Shown in pieces: positions 35,932 to 46,109 of a stretch of 64,000 nt of DNA. The position numbers and the translations under genes were made by a program. The DNA lies in the NCBI RefSeq assembly GCF_002157355.1, contig NZ_LYMK01000011.1:1-64000 (forward strand). Direction: 5' to 3'. How positions within the stretch are numbered: the first letter of the stretch is position 1; every line of letters begins with the position of its first letter. This stretch comes from Variovorax sp. JS1663. Its GTDB lineage: Bacteria; Pseudomonadota; Gammaproteobacteria; Burkholderiales; Burkholderiaceae_C. The notes under the pieces were generated by a model, which saw only the letters and a program-made list of their open reading frames with translations, had not been told where the DNA came from and did not search any database.

Positions 35932-36882
35932 ATGCAGCCCTCTTCCGCCACTACCGTCCCCCAGCGCATCGCCCAGGCGCTGCCGCAGCTCACGCGCTCG
36001 CACCGCCAGGTGGCCGACTACGTGCTGGAGCGCCCGCTGCAGGTCGCCACCTTGCCCATCGACGAGCTGGCGGCCATGGCCGGCGTGTCGGTGGCCACGG
36101 CCAACCGCTTCGCGCGGGCGCTGGGCTTCGACGGGTATGCGAGCTTCCGCGCCGAACTGGTGCGCGGCTTCGAGCCGCTGGTGGCGCCGGTGGAGCGGCT
36201 GCGCGGCAACCTGGCCAATCCGTCGAGCGTGGCCGAGGTGTTCTCCATGGCGCTGGAGGAAAGCCAGCGCAACATCGAGGCCACCCGCCATGCGCTGGAC
36301 CCGGCGTCCTGCGAGGCGGCGGTCGAGCGCGTGCTGGGCGCGCGCACGGTCTTCGTTGCCGGCTTCGGCGCCAGCGCCTGGCTGGCCGGGCTGCTGCACC
36401 ACGGACTGGATGCCTACTGTGCCGACGTGCGGCTGCTGCCCTCGATGAGCGGCGTCACGCACGGTGCGCGCTCCCTCGCGCGCGGCGGGTCCCGCGACCT
36501 GCTGGTGGCGCTGACCTTCCCGCGCTACCTCACCGACACGCTGGCCCTGACCGGCATCGCCCGCAAGCAGGGCATCGGCGTGCTGGCACTGACCGACCGG
36601 CCCAGCTCGCCGCTCGCGCCGCTGGCCGACATCACGCTCTACGCGCAGACCGAGACGCGCTTCCGCCCCAATTGCGAGACCAGCGTGCTGGCGCTGGTCG
36701 AGGCGCTGACCAGCGCCGTGGCCCTGCGCGCGCCGGGCGCCTTCCAGGCCGCCAGCAAGGTGGTGCAGACCGTCATGCCCTGGCTGCACGGCGCACAGGA
36801 TCTGCGCGCGACCCCGGCCAGCGCCAGAATCAAGAAGAGGCTGGCGCGCCAGCGGCCGGCCGGAAAGAAGAAGACCCGATGA
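35932..36882 (+). CDS. RpiR/MurR-family transcriptional regulator
   Basis: This 316-residue regulator has an N-terminal HTH_6 domain (about 5-80, with SHRQVADYVLERPLQVATLP and SVATANRFARALGF) and a SIS domain (about 125-255) that normally binds a phosphosugar or similar effector. It heads an operon of peptide-handling genes and overlaps iaaA (ATGA at 36879-36882). It probably controls the whole operon. A basic Lys/Arg tail follows the SIS domain. The ribosome site AAGGGG is rather far from the ATG. Confidence 0.9.
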   Translation: MQPSSATTVPQRIAQALPQLTRSHRQVADYVLERPLQVATLPIDELAAMAGVSVATANRFARALGFDGYASFRAELVRGFEPLVAPVERLRGNLANPSSVAEVFSMALEESQRNIEATRHALDPASCEAAVERVLGARTVFVAGFGASAWLAGLLHHGLDAYCADVRLLPSMSGVTHGARSLARGGSRDLLVALTFPRYLTDTLALTGIARKQGIGVLALTDRPSSPLAPLADITLYAQTETRFRPNCETSVLALVEALTSAVALRAPGAFQAASKVVQTVMPWLHGAQDLRATPASARIKKRLARQRPAGKKKTR

Positions 36883-37835
36883 AAAGCTCCCCCGTCATCG
36901 CCATCCATGGCGGCGCCGGCACCATCAGCGCGGCCGCGCTGGACGCCTCGGCGGCGCAGGCCTATCACGATGCGCTGCGCGTCATCGTGCAGGCCAGCCA
37001 GGCGCTGCTGCTGAAAGGCGCCCCGGCGCTCGACGCGGTGTGCCTCGCCGTCGAGATGCTGGAAGACTGCCCGCTCTTCAATGCCGGCCACGGCGCGGTC
37101 TTCACCGCGGCCGAAACGCACGAGCTCGATGCCGCCGTGATGAACGGCGCCGACCTGCGCGCCGGCGCGGTGGCGGGCGTGAGCCACATCCGCCGGCCGG
37201 TGCGCGCTGCCCGCGCGGTGATGGAGGACGGCGCCCACGTGCTGCTGGCCGGCGCCGGCGCCGAGGCCTTTGCGCGCGAGCGCGGGCTGGAGATGGTGGA
37301 GCCCGCCTACTTTTCCACCGAGGCGCGGCGCGCCCAGCTGCACCGCGCGCAGGCCGCGAACCGGGTGGTGCTCGACCATGACGGCGCGGCCGGGTCAGGC
37401 GCCCCATTGGACGAAGGCCGCAAGTTCGGCACCGTCGGCGCCGTGGCGCTGGACCTCGCGGGCCACCTGGCGGCCGCCACGTCCACCGGCGGCATGACGA
37501 ACAAGCGGGTCGGCCGCGTCGGCGATTCGCCGCTGATCGGCGCCGGCACCTACGCCGACGACAAGCGCGCCGCCGTCTCCTGCACCGGCACCGGCGAGAT
37601 GTTCATCCGCGCGGCCGCCGCCTACGACGTCTGCGCGCGCATGCGCTATGCCGGCCAGTCGCTGGCGCAGGCCGCCCAGGCGGTGGTGATGCAGTCGCTC
37701 CCGGCCATCGGCGGCAGCGGCGGGCTGATCGCGGTCGACCGGCTGGGCAACGTCTGCATGCCCTTCAACACCGAGGGCATGTACCGCGGCCACGCCCGCG
37801 GCACCGATGCGCCGCAGACCGCCATCCATCGATGA
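36879..37835 (+). CDS. iaaA: isoaspartyl peptidase / L-asparaginase (Ntn hydrolase)
   Basis: This 318-residue precursor is of the plant-type asparaginase family. It should cleave itself before Thr185 in [11 protein letters not shown], and Thr185 then serves as the nucleophile. IHGGAGTI at the N-terminus, [10 protein letters not shown], and [22 protein letters not shown] are typical. It releases Asp from isoaspartyl dipeptides. In Escherichia coli iaaA precedes gsiABCD, as here, so the symbol is given. Start and stop both overlap neighbours. Confidence 0.92.
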   Translation: MKSSPVIAIHGGAGTISAAALDASAAQAYHDALRVIVQASQALLLKGAPALDAVCLAVEMLEDCPLFNAGHGAVFTAAETHELDAAVMNGADLRAGAVAGVSHIRRPVRAARAVMEDGAHVLLAGAGAEAFARERGLEMVEPAYFSTEARRAQLHRAQAANRVVLDHDGAAGSGAPLDEGRKFGTVGAVALDLAGHLAAATSTGGMTNKRVGRVGDSPLIGAGTYADDKRAAVSCTGTGEMFIRAAAAYDVCARMRYAGQSLAQAAQAVVMQSLPAIGGSGGLIAVDRLGNVCMPFNTEGMYRGHARGTDAPQTAIHR

Positions 37836-39718
37836 GCGCCGTCCTCCAACCCTCTTCCGCCGGCGCCGCGCTGCAGCTGCCCGAACAGCGCGTGCTCGAG
37901 GTCGACGGCCTCACCGTGCGCTTCGCCACCTCCGAACGCACCGTGGACGCGGTGCGCAACCTGTCGCTGCACGTGGACCGCGGCGAGACGCTGGCGATCG
38001 TGGGCGAGTCCGGCTCCGGCAAGTCCGTCACCTCGCTCGCGCTGATGCGGCTGGTGGAGTACGGCGGCGGCCGCATCGTCGGCGGGCGCATGGGCTTCCG
38101 GCGCCGCGACGGCCGCGTCCTCGACCTGGCGAAGGTGTCCGATGCCACCATGCGCGGCATCCGCGGCGCCGACATCGCGATGATCTTCCAGGAGCCGATG
38201 ACCTCGTTGAACCCCGTGTTCACCGCCGGCGACCAGATCGCCGAGGCCATCGCCATCCACCAGGGCAAGGACCGCGCCGCCGCCAGCGCCGAGGCGCTGC
38301 GCATGCTGGAGCTGGTGCGCATTCCCGAGGCGCGCAGCGTGCTCGCGCGCTACCCGCACCAGCTCTCCGGCGGCATGCGCCAGCGGGTGATGATCGCGAT
38401 GGCGCTGTCCTGCCGGCCCTCGCTCCTGATTGCCGACGAGCCGACCACCGCGCTGGACGTCACCATCCAGGCCCAGATTCTCCAGCTCATCCGCGAGCTG
38501 CAGTCCGAGATGCACATGGGCGTGGTCTTCATCACGCACGACATGGGCGTGGTGGCCGAGGTGGCCGACCGCGTGCTCGTGATGTACCGCGGCGACAAGG
38601 CCGAGGCCGGGCCGGCGGAGCAGATCTTCAAGGCCCCGCAGCATCCCTACACGCGCGCCCTGCTCTCCGCCGTGCCGCAGTTGGGCGCGATGCACGGCAC
38701 CGACCTGCCCGCGCGCTTCGAGCTGCTGCAGGTGGATGCCGCCGGCGTGAGCGTGGTGGACAACGCCCCACAGGACACGGTGCGGCGCGATGCCCCGCCC
38801 ATCCTGCGCGTGAAGAAGCTGGTGACGCGCTTCGACCTCAAGAGCGGCCTGTTCGGCCGCGTCACCCGCCGCGTGCACGCGGTGGAAGGCATCAGCTTCG
38901 ACCTGCAGCCGGGCGAGACGCTGGCGCTGGTGGGCGAATCGGGCTGCGGCAAATCCACCACCGGCCGCTCGCTGCTGCGCCTGGTCGAGAGCCAGGGCGG
39001 CGAGATCGAGTTCCTGGGACGCAACGTGCTGGCGCTGCCCACGGGCGAGCTGCAGGCGCTGCGGCGCGACATCCAGTTCATCTTCCAGGACCCCTTCGCC
39101 TCGCTCGACCCACGGCTGACGGTGGGCTTCTCGATCATGGAGCCGCTCCTGGTGCACGGCCTCGCGAAAGGCGCCAAGGCGCAGGAGCGGGTGCGCTGGC
39201 TGCTTGAAAAGGTGGGCCTGCCGCCCGAGTACGCGCAGCGCTACCCGCACGAGTTCTCCGGTGGCCAGCGCCAGCGCATCGCGATCGCGCGCGCACTGGC
39301 GCTCGACCCGAAGGTGGTGGTGGCCGACGAATCCGTCTCGGCACTGGACGTCTCGATCCAGGCGCAGATCGTCAACCTCATGCTGGACCTGCAGCGCGAG
39401 CTGGGCGTGGCCTTCCTCTTCATCTCGCACGACATGGCGGTGGTGGAGCGCATCAGCCACCGCGTGGCCGTGATGTACCTGGGCCAGATCGTGGAGATCG
39501 GCCCGCGCCGCGCGATCTTCGAGAATCCGCAGCATGCCTACACGAAGCGGCTGATGGCCGCCGTCCCGGTGGCCGACCCGGCGCGCCGCACGCAGAAGCG
39601 CCCGCTGCTGCAGGGCGAAGTCCCGAGCCCGGTGCACCCGGCAGGCTACGAGCCGGAGATCCGGCCGCTGGTCGAAGTCGGCCCGGGCCATTTCGTCGCG
39701 CGGGCCGGCGGCTTCTGA
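37832..39718 (+). CDS. gsiA: dual ATPase of a glutathione/dipeptide ABC importer
   Basis: This 628-residue protein has two fused ABC ATPase modules. Walker A is GESGSGKS (first) and GESGCGKS (second); signatures are LSGGMRQRV and FSGGQRQRI; oligopeptide-type C-terminal extensions follow each. The second Walker B reads ADESVSALD, with Ser where Pro is usual. It energises the GsiB-D-like importer encoded next. The ATG overlaps the iaaA stop. The substrate could be glutathione, a dipeptide or an unusual peptide. Confidence 0.9.
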   Translation: MSAVLQPSSAGAALQLPEQRVLEVDGLTVRFATSERTVDAVRNLSLHVDRGETLAIVGESGSGKSVTSLALMRLVEYGGGRIVGGRMGFRRRDGRVLDLAKVSDATMRGIRGADIAMIFQEPMTSLNPVFTAGDQIAEAIAIHQGKDRAAASAEALRMLELVRIPEARSVLARYPHQLSGGMRQRVMIAMALSCRPSLLIADEPTTALDVTIQAQILQLIRELQSEMHMGVVFITHDMGVVAEVADRVLVMYRGDKAEAGPAEQIFKAPQHPYTRALLSAVPQLGAMHGTDLPARFELLQVDAAGVSVVDNAPQDTVRRDAPPILRVKKLVTRFDLKSGLFGRVTRRVHAVEGISFDLQPGETLALVGESGCGKSTTGRSLLRLVESQGGEIEFLGRNVLALPTGELQALRRDIQFIFQDPFASLDPRLTVGFSIMEPLLVHGLAKGAKAQERVRWLLEKVGLPPEYAQRYPHEFSGGQRQRIAIARALALDPKVVVADESVSALDVSIQAQIVNLMLDLQRELGVAFLFISHDMAVVERISHRVAVMYLGQIVEIGPRRAIFENPQHAYTKRLMAAVPVADPARRTQKRPLLQGEVPSPVHPAGYEPEIRPLVEVGPGHFVARAGGF

Positions 39719-39775
39719 GCACCCCCAGGAATTGTTCCCCCCGTCTCACCCCAACGACCTCAAAGGAGTCTTCGC

Positions 39776-41314
39776 ATGAACAAGCGTCTTTCCCGAATCG
39801 CAGCCGCCCTCGCGCTGGCCGGCCTGGCCGTGTCGGCGCAGGCCGCCGGCAAGGACGTGGTGGTGGCCGTGCAGTCCAACTTCACCACCACCGACCCCTA
39901 CGACGCCAACGACACGCTCTCGCAGGCGGTGGCCAAGTCCTTCTACCAGGGCCTGTACGGCTTCGACAAGGACATGAAGATGGTGCCGGTGCTCGCCACC
40001 GGCCACACCGTCAGCAAGGACGGACTGATCTACACCGTCAAGCTGCGCACCGGCGTGCAGTTCCACGACGGCACGCCCTTCAATGCCGAGGCGGTGAAGG
40101 TCACCTTCGATCGCGTGACCAACGCGGACAACAAGCTCAAGCGCTACAACCTCTACAAGAACATCGCCAAGACCGAGGTGATCGACGCGAGCACGGTGCG
40201 GTTCACGCTGACGGAGCCCTTCTCGCCCTTCATCAACAACCTGGCGCACCCGTCGGCCGTGATCATCTCGCCGGCGGCGCTGGCCAAGTTCGGCAGCAAG
40301 GGCATCGCGCAGAACCCGGTGGGCACCGGCCCCTTCAAGTTCGTCGAGTGGAAGGCCACCGACTACCTGAAGGTCACGAAGTTCGACGGCTACTGGAAGA
40401 AGGGTTACCCGAAGGTCGACACCATCACCTTCCGCCCCGTGGTCGACAACAACACGCGCGCCGCGATGATGCAGACCAACGAGGCGCACTTCGCCTTCCC
40501 GATGCCGTACGAGGCGGCCGAGACCCTGAAGGCCAAGCCCAGCCTCGAAGTGAACAGCGCGCCGTCGATCATCCAGCGCTACATCTCGATGAACGTGCAG
40601 CAGAAGCCCTTCGACAACCCGAAGGTCCGCCAGGCCATCAACTACGCGATCAACAAGGAAGCGCTCGCCAAGGTGGCCTTCTCGGGCTACGCCATCCCCG
40701 CCGAGGGCGTGCTGCCCAAGGGCATCGAGGGCGCATCGAAGCTGGGCCCCTGGCCCTACAACCCCGCCAAGGCGAAGGAACTGCTGAAGGAAGCCGGCTA
40801 CCCGAACGGCTTCGAGAGCACGCTCTGGTCGGCCTACAACTACACGACGGCGCAGAAGGTGATCCAGTTCGTGCAGCAGCAGCTCGCGCAGGTCGGCATC
40901 AAGGTGCAGGTGCAGGCGCTGGAAGCCGGCCAGCGTGTCGAGCGCGTCGAAAGCGCGCAGGACCCGGCCACCGCACCGGTGCGCATGTACTACGTGGGCT
41001 GGTCGTCCTCCACCGGCGAAGCCGACTGGGCGATGCGTCCGCTGCTGGCCTCCGAATCGTTCCCCCCGCGCCTCTTCAACACGGCGTACTACAAGAACGA
41101 CGAGGTCGATGCGGACATCAAGAAGGCGCTGGTCACGACCGACGCCGCCGCCAAGGCCAAGATCTACGCCGATGCGCAGAAGCGCATCTGGGACGACGCG
41201 CCGTGGGCCTTCCTCGTCACCGAGCAGCTGCTGTCGGTGCGGGCGCGCAACCTGACCGGGTTCTACGTGATCCCCGACGGCAGCTTCAACTTCGACGAAG
41301 TGGAACTGAAGTGA
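39776..41314 (+). CDS. gsiB: periplasmic peptide-binding protein of the Gsi-type importer
   Basis: This 512-residue SBP_bac_5 family protein has a signal peptide ending AVSAQA, followed by [21 protein letters not shown] and the family segments [20 protein letters not shown] and [19 protein letters not shown]. It captures a small peptide such as glutathione and delivers it to the permease pair. AAAGGAG lies just upstream of the ATG, the strongest ribosome site of the operon, consistent with the need for excess binding protein. Confidence 0.9.
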   Translation: MNKRLSRIAAALALAGLAVSAQAAGKDVVVAVQSNFTTTDPYDANDTLSQAVAKSFYQGLYGFDKDMKMVPVLATGHTVSKDGLIYTVKLRTGVQFHDGTPFNAEAVKVTFDRVTNADNKLKRYNLYKNIAKTEVIDASTVRFTLTEPFSPFINNLAHPSAVIISPAALAKFGSKGIAQNPVGTGPFKFVEWKATDYLKVTKFDGYWKKGYPKVDTITFRPVVDNNTRAAMMQTNEAHFAFPMPYEAAETLKAKPSLEVNSAPSIIQRYISMNVQQKPFDNPKVRQAINYAINKEALAKVAFSGYAIPAEGVLPKGIEGASKLGPWPYNPAKAKELLKEAGYPNGFESTLWSAYNYTTAQKVIQFVQQQLAQVGIKVQVQALEAGQRVERVESAQDPATAPVRMYYVGWSSSTGEADWAMRPLLASESFPPRLFNTAYYKNDEVDADIKKALVTTDAAAKAKIYADAQKRIWDDAPWAFLVTEQLLSVRARNLTGFYVIPDGSFNFDEVELK

Positions 41315-41333
41315 TCCTGCGCGCGCCACGTTC

Positions 41334-42254
41334 ATGACCCAGTACGTCCTGAAGCGCCTGCTGGGCCTGCTGCCGACACTGCTGATCGTGGCGGTGCTGG
41401 TGTTCCTGTTCGTCCACATGCTGCCCGGCGATCCGGCGCGGCTGGCGGCCGGGCCGGACGCCAGCCCCGAGACGGTGGCGCTGGTGCGCGCGGACCTGGG
41501 CCTCGACAAGCCGATGCCGCAGCAGTTCCTGAACTTCTTCACGAACATCCTGCAGGGCGACTTCGGGCGCTCGCTGCGTTCGAAGCGGCCGGTGTCCACC
41601 GAAATCGCCGAGCGCTTCATGCCCACGCTGCTGCTCACCCTCACCAGCATGGCCTGGGCGGTGGTCTTCGGCATGGCGATCGGCATCACCTCGGCGGTCT
41701 ACCGCAACCAGTGGCCCGACCGGATCGGCATGACGCTCGCGGTCTCGGGCATCTCCTTCCCGGCCTTCGCGCTGGGCATGCTGCTGATGCAGCTGTTCTC
41801 GGTGCAGCTGGGCTGGCTGCCCACCGTGGGCGCCGACTCGTGGAAGCACTACATCCTGCCCTCGATCACGCTGGGCGCGGCGGTGGCAGCGGTGATGGCG
41901 CGCTTCACCCGCGCCTCCTTCGTCGAGGTGATCCAGGAAGACTTCGTGCGCACGGCGCGCGCCAAGGGCGTGTCGGAAAAATGGGTGGTGCTCAAGCATT
42001 GCCTGCGCAATGCGCTGATCCCGGTGGTCACCATGATGGGCCTGCAGTTCGGCTTCCTGCTGGGCGGATCGATCGTGGTGGAGGCGGTGTTCAACTGGCC
42101 CGGCCTCGGGCGGCTGCTGGTCGACGCGGTGGACATGCGCGACTACCCGGTCATCCAGACGCTGGTGCTTCTGTTCTCGCTCGAGTTCATCCTGATCAAC
42201 CTGGTGGTGGACGTGCTCTACGGCTTCATCAACCCCACCATCCGCTACAAGTGA
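41334..42254 (+). CDS. gsiC: peptide ABC transporter permease, GsiC-like
   Basis: This 306-residue BPD_transp_1 permease has six expected membrane helices, an N-terminal [21 protein letters not shown] and the EAA loop [20 protein letters not shown]. It pairs with the next permease. It lies 19 bp after gsiB. Confidence 0.92.
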   Translation: MTQYVLKRLLGLLPTLLIVAVLVFLFVHMLPGDPARLAAGPDASPETVALVRADLGLDKPMPQQFLNFFTNILQGDFGRSLRSKRPVSTEIAERFMPTLLLTLTSMAWAVVFGMAIGITSAVYRNQWPDRIGMTLAVSGISFPAFALGMLLMQLFSVQLGWLPTVGADSWKHYILPSITLGAAVAAVMARFTRASFVEVIQEDFVRTARAKGVSEKWVVLKHCLRNALIPVVTMMGLQFGFLLGGSIVVEAVFNWPGLGRLLVDAVDMRDYPVIQTLVLLFSLEFILINLVVDVLYGFINPTIRYK

Positions 42255-42261
42255 GTCGGCC

Positions 42262-43185
42262 ATGAGCACGCCCCCCGCCGTACCGATCGCCGCCGCCGAG
42301 CCGCAGGCCGCCATCGCCGCCGTCGCCGCCTCGAAGGTGCGCACGCCCTGGACCGAGTTCTGGCGCAAGTTCCGCATGCAGCATGTCGCGATGGGTGCCG
42401 GGGTGTTCGTGCTGTTGCTGGTCGCGATCGCCATCCTCGCGCCGTGGATCGTTCCCTACGACGCCGAGAACTTCTTCGACTACGACAAGCTCAACACCGG
42501 CCCCTCGGCCGCCCACTGGTTCGGTGTCGATCCGCTGGGCCGCGACATCTTCAGCCGCATCCTGATGGGCGCGCGCATCTCGCTGGCCACCGGCTTCCTC
42601 TCGGTGGTGCTGGGTGCCATCGTGGGTACTGCGCTGGGTCTCCTGGCCGGCTACTACGGCGGCTGGTGGGACCGCATCGTGATGCGCATCTCCGACGTGC
42701 TGTTCGCCTTCCCCGGCATCCTGCTGGCGCTGGGCGTGGTCGCCATCCTCGGCAGCAGCATGACCAACGTGGTGGTGGCGGTCTCCGTCTTCAGCGTGCC
42801 GGCCTTCGCGCGGCTGGTGCGCGGCAACACGCTGGCGCTGAAGAACCTGACCTACATCGAGGCCACGCGCAGCATCGGCGCGCGCGACCGCACCATCCTG
42901 CTGCGCCACATCCTGCCCGGCACCATCTCGTCGATCGTCGTGTACTTCACGATGCGGCTGGGCACCTCGATCATCACGGCCGCCAGCCTGAGCTTCCTCG
43001 GCATGGGCGCGCAGCCGCCCATGCCGGAATGGGGCGCGATGCTCAACGAGGCGCGTGCCGACATGGTCAACGCGCCGCACGTGGCGCTGTTCCCGTCGCT
43101 GGCGATCTTCTTCACGGTGCTGGCCTTCAACCTGCTCGGCGACGGCCTGCGCGACGCGCTCGATCCCAAGATCGACAGGCTCTGA
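42262..43185 (+). CDS. gsiD: peptide ABC transporter permease, GsiD-like
   Basis: This 307-residue permease carries an N-terminal OppC-like extension, six helices, the motif [22 protein letters not shown], and an EAA loop ending [23 protein letters not shown]. It completes the transporter. An Ala-rich cytoplasmic N-terminus (about 1-30) precedes the first helix. A 7-bp gap separates it from gsiC and 1 bp from the next gene. Confidence 0.92.
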   Translation: MSTPPAVPIAAAEPQAAIAAVAASKVRTPWTEFWRKFRMQHVAMGAGVFVLLLVAIAILAPWIVPYDAENFFDYDKLNTGPSAAHWFGVDPLGRDIFSRILMGARISLATGFLSVVLGAIVGTALGLLAGYYGGWWDRIVMRISDVLFAFPGILLALGVVAILGSSMTNVVVAVSVFSVPAFARLVRGNTLALKNLTYIEATRSIGARDRTILLRHILPGTISSIVVYFTMRLGTSIITAASLSFLGMGAQPPMPEWGAMLNEARADMVNAPHVALFPSLAIFFTVLAFNLLGDGLRDALDPKIDRL

Positions 43186-43186
43186 G

Positions 43187-44266
43187 ATGGCGCCGGCGAT
43201 CCCGCACATCGGCAGCCTTCCCTCCGGCCGGCGCGACGCCATCACCGACGTGGCCCGGGTCACGGTCGGCCATGCCACGCTCGACGAAGGCGATGTCCAG
43301 ACCGGCGTGACCGTGGTGTGCCCGCATGCCGGCGACGCCTATCAGCAGCGGGTGCCGGCCGGCGTGGCCGTGCTCAACGGTTTCGGCAAGAGCGTCGGTC
43401 TGCTGCAGGTCGAGGAGTTGGGTGTGCTGGAGACGCCGATCGCGCTGACCAACACCTTCTCGGTGCCGGCGATGGCGCAGGCGCAGATCCGCGAATGCGT
43501 CGCGCGCAACCCGGAATGCGGCCGCAGCCTGCCCACAGTCAACCCGCTGGTCTTCGAGTGCAACGACGGCTTCCTCAACGACATCCAGTGCATGGGGGTG
43601 CGCGAGGAGCACTACCTGCAGGCCCGGGCCGCCGCCGGCGCGGAAGTGGCGCAAGGCTCCGTGGGCGCCGGGCGCGGCATGTCCAGCTTCGCACTCAAGG
43701 GCGGCATCGGCTCCGCCTCGCGCCGCGTGTCGGCCCCGGGTGCCGGGTTGCACACGGTGGGCGCGCTGGTGCTGGCCAACTACGGCCTGCTGCCGCATCT
43801 GCGCATCGCAGGCCATGCGGTCGGCGCACGGCTGGCGACACAGCTCACGGGCCCGTCGGTGGCGGCTGAGCCCGAGAAGGGCTCCATCATCATGCTGCTC
43901 GCCACCGATGCCGCACTCGACGCGCGGCAGCTGCGCCGGCTCGCGCAACGCGCGGGCGCGGGCCTCGCACGCACCGGTTCCTTCCTCGGGCATGGCAGCG
44001 GCGACATCGCGCTCGCCTTTTCCACTGCCTACACGCTGCCGCAGCGGCGCGAGCAACCGATGCCCGCGGTCGCGCTGCTGCACGACGGCCTGCTCGACGG
44101 GCTGTTCCAGGCGGCCGCCGACAGCGTGGAGCAGGCCATCCTGCATGCGCTGTGGCATGCCCGGGCCGTCACCGGGCGCAACGGCCACGTACGGCCGGCC
44201 CTCACCGACCTGCTGCGCGGCTGGCCTGCCGATGCCTTCGCGAATCCTCACGACGTTCACGCATGA
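43187..44266 (+). CDS. P1 family (DmpA/BapA-type) aminopeptidase
   Basis: This 359-residue Ntn-like precursor is of family P1/S58. NPLVFECNDGFLND, GSVGAGRGMSSFALKGGIG and the predicted autocleavage between Gly175 and Ser176 in GGIGSAS are all present; Ser176 becomes the nucleophile. The family cleaves N-terminal L- or D-amino acids, amides and beta-amino-acid peptides. It is co-transcribed with the peptide importer and overlaps the DppA-like gene, so it should act on imported peptides in the cytoplasm. Confidence 0.88.
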   Translation: MAPAIPHIGSLPSGRRDAITDVARVTVGHATLDEGDVQTGVTVVCPHAGDAYQQRVPAGVAVLNGFGKSVGLLQVEELGVLETPIALTNTFSVPAMAQAQIRECVARNPECGRSLPTVNPLVFECNDGFLNDIQCMGVREEHYLQARAAAGAEVAQGSVGAGRGMSSFALKGGIGSASRRVSAPGAGLHTVGALVLANYGLLPHLRIAGHAVGARLATQLTGPSVAAEPEKGSIIMLLATDAALDARQLRRLAQRAGAGLARTGSFLGHGSGDIALAFSTAYTLPQRREQPMPAVALLHDGLLDGLFQAAADSVEQAILHALWHARAVTGRNGHVRPALTDLLRGWPADAFANPHDVHA

Positions 44267-45081
44267 AGATCCTGATTTCCGTCGACATCGAGGGCGTGGC
44301 CGGCGTCTTCCATTCCCAGCAGGTGCGCGCCGGCAACCCCGAGTACGAGCGCGCGCGCCGGCTGATGACCGAGGAGGCCAATGCCGCGATCGCCGGTGCC
44401 TTCGACGGCGGTGCCACCGAGGTCTGGGTGAACGACTCGCACGGCGACTTCCGCAACATGCCGCCCGACCTGCTGGACGCGCGCGCGCAGGTGATCCAGG
44501 GCAAGCCGCGCTACCTGAGCATGGTGGCCGGCGTGGAGCTGGGCGTGGACGGGGTCTGCATGATCGGCTACCACTCGCGCGCGGGCGGCCGCGGCATCCT
44601 GGCGCACACCATCAACAGCTTCGCCTTCGCCGCCATCGAGATCGGCGGGCAGCCGGTCGGCGAGGCCGCGCTCTATGGCGCACTGGCGGGCGAATACGGC
44701 GCGCCGGTGCTGATGGCCAGCGGCGACGACGTCTTCATCGAGGAGACGAAGCCCATGTTCCCGCACGCCGTCTTCGTGCAGACCAAGCGCGCGACCGGGC
44801 AGACCAGCGGCGTTTCGCTGTCGCCCGCGCAAGCCTGCGCGGCGATCCGCGAGGGCGTGGCCGCGGGCCTGACGGCGCATGGGGCAGCGCGCCCACTGGT
44901 CTGGCCGAAGCCGCTGGCCGTCACGCTGCACACGCAGACGCCGGCGCTGGCCGACCTGTTCTGCCAATGGCCCGGCTTCGAGCGCAGCGGGGCGACCGCG
45001 CTGCGCTTCGCCGCGCCCTCGGTCGAGGCGGCGGTGCGCATGCTCAACTGCTGCTCTGCGATGTCGGCGATGCTGCGCTGA
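44263..45081 (+). CDS. dppA: M55 family D-aminopeptidase (DppA-like)
   Basis: This 272-residue zinc peptidase has the DppA ligands in place: Asp8 and Glu10 in SVDIEG, His60 in NDSHGD, His104 in GYHSR and a Glu near 134, with His115 in ILAHTINS as the likely catalytic residue. It releases N-terminal D-amino acids such as D-Ala from peptides. Its ATG overlaps the P1 peptidase stop, closing the peptide operon. The next DNA downstream is a convergent rutE remnant. Confidence 0.9.
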   Translation: MKILISVDIEGVAGVFHSQQVRAGNPEYERARRLMTEEANAAIAGAFDGGATEVWVNDSHGDFRNMPPDLLDARAQVIQGKPRYLSMVAGVELGVDGVCMIGYHSRAGGRGILAHTINSFAFAAIEIGGQPVGEAALYGALAGEYGAPVLMASGDDVFIEETKPMFPHAVFVQTKRATGQTSGVSLSPAQACAAIREGVAAGLTAHGAARPLVWPKPLAVTLHTQTPALADLFCQWPGFERSGATALRFAAPSVEAAVRMLNCCSAMSAMLR

Positions 45082-45099
45082 GACATCCGGGACGTCAGC

Positions 45100-45278
45100 C
45101 ACCCGCGCCTGTGGCGTGCGCACGAACAGAAAGCGAGCAGGCGAGCAGTTGGCCGAGGTGGGCCCCATTTGACGAGTTCATAGCGCTGGCGCAGCGTGTC
45201 GTCCGGGACCGGCATGCCGCGATGGCCGTTCTGGGTTCGCGCCTCGGTGAAGAGTTTTTCGAGGGTGAGGTTCGTCAT
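45100..45278 (-). pseudogene. rutE-like nitroreductase fragment (frameshifted, truncated)
   Basis: The first frame, from ATG 45278, encodes [18 protein letters not shown] and [13 protein letters not shown]. It then slips by one base in a GGGCCC run, and the next frame gives [20 protein letters not shown]. Together these match the first 60 or so residues of the malonic-semialdehyde-reductase/nitroreductase RutE (about 196 residues). The remaining two thirds are missing where the DppA gene ends. The start overlaps the SDR stop (ATGA), so it was once the operon's next gene. Confidence 0.75.
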
Positions 45279-46108
45279 GTGCCCTGCGCGCGTCCGGCGG
45301 AAGCGGCAGCGGCCCGGCCCGCTGCCTCCAGCGTCGGCTTGACGCTCTCCAGCGCGCCGCCGCCGTCGCATGGGATGACCGCGCCCGAGATGTAGCCGGC
45401 ATGCGGCGAGCCGAGGAAGAGCGCGAGGTTCGCGATGTCGTGGAGCGTGCCCAGTCGCTTCAAGGGCACCGCGTCGACCGCGGCACGCCTCGCCTCGTCG
45501 CTGGGGGCCATCAGGCGCCGCACGCCCTCCGTGCCCTCGATGGGGCCGGGCGAAATGGCGTTGATGCGCAGGCCCTCGGCACCCCATTCGAGGGCGAGTA
45601 TGCGGGTGAGCTGGTCGACGCCGGCCTTGGCCGCGCCGCAATGCGCCTGGTAGCGCATCGGGATGCTCGCCTGCGGCGCCGTGATGTTGATCACCGAGCC
45701 CCCCGGGCGCCGCAGGTGCCGGTGGGCCTGGCGCATCACGTGAAAGGTGCCGACGAGGTCGATGTCGACCACGGTCCTGAAGCCATTGGAGGACATGCCG
45801 CCGGCCTCGCACAGGAAGTTCCCGGCCGCGCCGGACACCAGCACGTCGAGGGGGCCGAAGCGCGCAACGGCCTGCTCGAGCGCCTGGCCGACCGCATCGA
45901 AGTTCCGCACGTCCGCGCACACACCGAGGACCGGTGCGCCCTGCTCTCCGAGGGCGGTCGCTGCGGCATTCACGTTGTCTTCGCTGCGGCTGGCCACGGT
46001 GACTGCCGCGCCCTGGCGCGCGAACGCCTGCGCCACGCCGAAATTGATGCCCGTGGTTCCGCCGAACACGAAGACGTGACGGCCGCTGTAGTCGAGGTCG
46101 ATCGTCAT
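45275..46108 (-). CDS. short-chain dehydrogenase/reductase, 2,4-dienoyl-CoA-reductase-like
   Basis: This 277-residue Rossmann protein has the cofactor motif [14 protein letters not shown], and [10 protein letters not shown]. At the catalytic site the Ser is followed by [11 protein letters not shown], so the usual Tyr of YxxxK is His and only the Lys remains. The same absence is known in DECR-type 2,4-dienoyl-CoA reductases, whose GGxxGI motif it also shares. It probably reduces a CoA-bound unsaturated intermediate in the cluster. It starts 1 bp after the preceding oxidoreductase. Confidence 0.85.
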   Translation of the reverse strand: MTIDLDYSGRHVFVFGGTTGINFGVAQAFARQGAAVTVASRSEDNVNAAATALGEQGAPVLGVCADVRNFDAVGQALEQAVARFGPLDVLVSGAAGNFLCEAGGMSSNGFRTVVDIDLVGTFHVMRQAHRHLRRPGGSVINITAPQASIPMRYQAHCGAAKAGVDQLTRILALEWGAEGLRINAISPGPIEGTEGVRRLMAPSDEARRAAVDAVPLKRLGTLHDIANLALFLGSPHAGYISGAVIPCDGGGALESVKPTLEAAGRAAAASAGRAQGT

Positions 46109-46109
46109 C

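Noticed and set aside
37646..39691. 681-codon antisense frame over gsiA
   Set aside because: The opposite strand encodes two ABC modules with full Walker motifs; this frame has none.
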